From assembly GCF_018614915.1 (NCBI RefSeq), contig NZ_JAGGNU010000077.1, forward strand, positions 38,959-102,958: DNA of 64,000 nucleotides, read 5' to 3'. Positions 63,656 to 64,000 of the stretch are shown here, piece by piece (the stretch's first letter is position 1; each line of letters starts with the position of its first letter). The stretch comes from Variovorax paradoxus. GTDB taxonomy: Bacteria; Pseudomonadota; Gammaproteobacteria; Burkholderiales; Burkholderiaceae_C. The notes beneath the pieces were generated by a model, which did no database searches, was not told where the DNA came from, and saw nothing but the letters and a program-made list of their open reading frames with translations. Position numbers and translations under genes: made by a program.

Positions 63656-63751
63656 CATGTCTTCGTCGCTCACGGCGTACGCGTGTTTGAGGTACAGCAG
63701 TGCGGCCATCAGCCGCGTGGGCAACGCCGGGCGTCCCGTCGTGTTCGTGAA
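63656..63751 (-). pseudogene. IS5-type transposase, N-terminal fragment
   Basis: The minus strand reads GRPALPTRLMAALLYL and KHAYAVSDEDM, a block normally found about 30-70 residues into the same transposase type. It is preceded by an in-frame TAG and then breaks off. Strand and order fit the larger remnant at 59619-60740, with the astacin segment between them. Confidence 0.6.
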
Positions 63752-64000
63752 CTACGGGCTCAACCCTTGGCTGGCCTACGCAGTCATGCTCGCCGCGGTC
63801 GGCTCCATCGCGTTCGCAATTGCGGGAGTTCAAGGCTTGGCCGCGTTGAAATAGAGCTCACCAGCCGTTTTTCACGTGAGAGGGACACCACCTTTGCTTG
63901 AGGCGACCCGCCACGCCTCGGCGCTAGGGCGGCCAAGGAGCGCTCACCTACAGGGTGCGCCTCGCGGATAAGCCCTAAGGCAATGCTGAACAAGCCATCG

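Noticed and set aside
63760..63854. Hydrophobic plus-strand tail (LAYAVMLAAVGSIAFAIAG) that might be a permease C-terminus
   Set aside because: Too short, overlaps the transposase fragment in the opposite direction, and has no upstream continuation.

Overview
The window is high-GC DNA with dense, tightly spaced operons. Gene content and style fit a betaproteobacterium of the Comamonadaceae, probably Variovorax or a close relative: Rut pyrimidine degradation, BMP-type ABC uptake, a ligase-associated exonuclease with its ligase, LemA/TPM genes and a short intergenic repeat family. This is inferred from gene content; no 16S rRNA gene is present.

Positions 1 to about 36.9 kb look like ordinary chromosome. 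A sugar ABC transporter operon (ROK protein, ATPase, permease, binding protein, Gfo/Idh/MocA dehydrogenase) is followed by nadE, an exonuclease/DNA ligase pair, a cyclic-nucleotide-binding protein, a TPM/TPM/LemA cluster and a Rossmann protein. Next come two minus-strand operons around rutR: BMP-family nucleobase or nucleoside uptake with a 2-oxoglutarate dioxygenase, a VOC protein and a cysteine hydrolase (15.2-22.0 kb), and rutABCDEF (22.9-27.2 kb). Matches to the RutR palindrome lie upstream of rutA and, as a partial match, upstream of the dioxygenase. No rutG permease is seen, so the ABC system may supply the substrate. A small plus-strand cluster, a cytochrome c and an AcrAB-OprM-type efflux operon with a divergent TetR repressor close the core part.

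At 36,908 a tRNA-Arg(CCG) is followed at once by a P4-type tyrosine integrase. From there to the window end the DNA is accessory, patchy and locally AT-richer. It holds a type III restriction-modification pair with an excisionase-like HTH gene and a PD-(D/E)XK protein, then an unrecognised pair made of a soluble protein and a four-helix membrane protein. A degenerate tRNA-like sequence, XRE regulators and a mobilisation module (RHH protein, MOB relaxase, 86-bp tandem repeat) follow. Next are a virB10 fragment, an EVE-HNH endonuclease, a membrane-anchored NERD nuclease, an AAA ATPase/HNH pair resembling Septu, a YebC paralogue with an altered N-terminus, and an astacin-like protease with ten beta-gamma-crystallin motifs. 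The last appears to sit inside a broken IS5-type transposase gene. No right attachment site was recognised, so the element or elements may run past 64 kb.

Read together, 38.9-57.6 kb is a defence-rich island with at least four distinct nuclease or defence loci. The least explained are the soluble/membrane pair (45.8-47.3 kb) and the PD-(D/E)XK protein with its coupled small ORF (39.2-40.3 kb).
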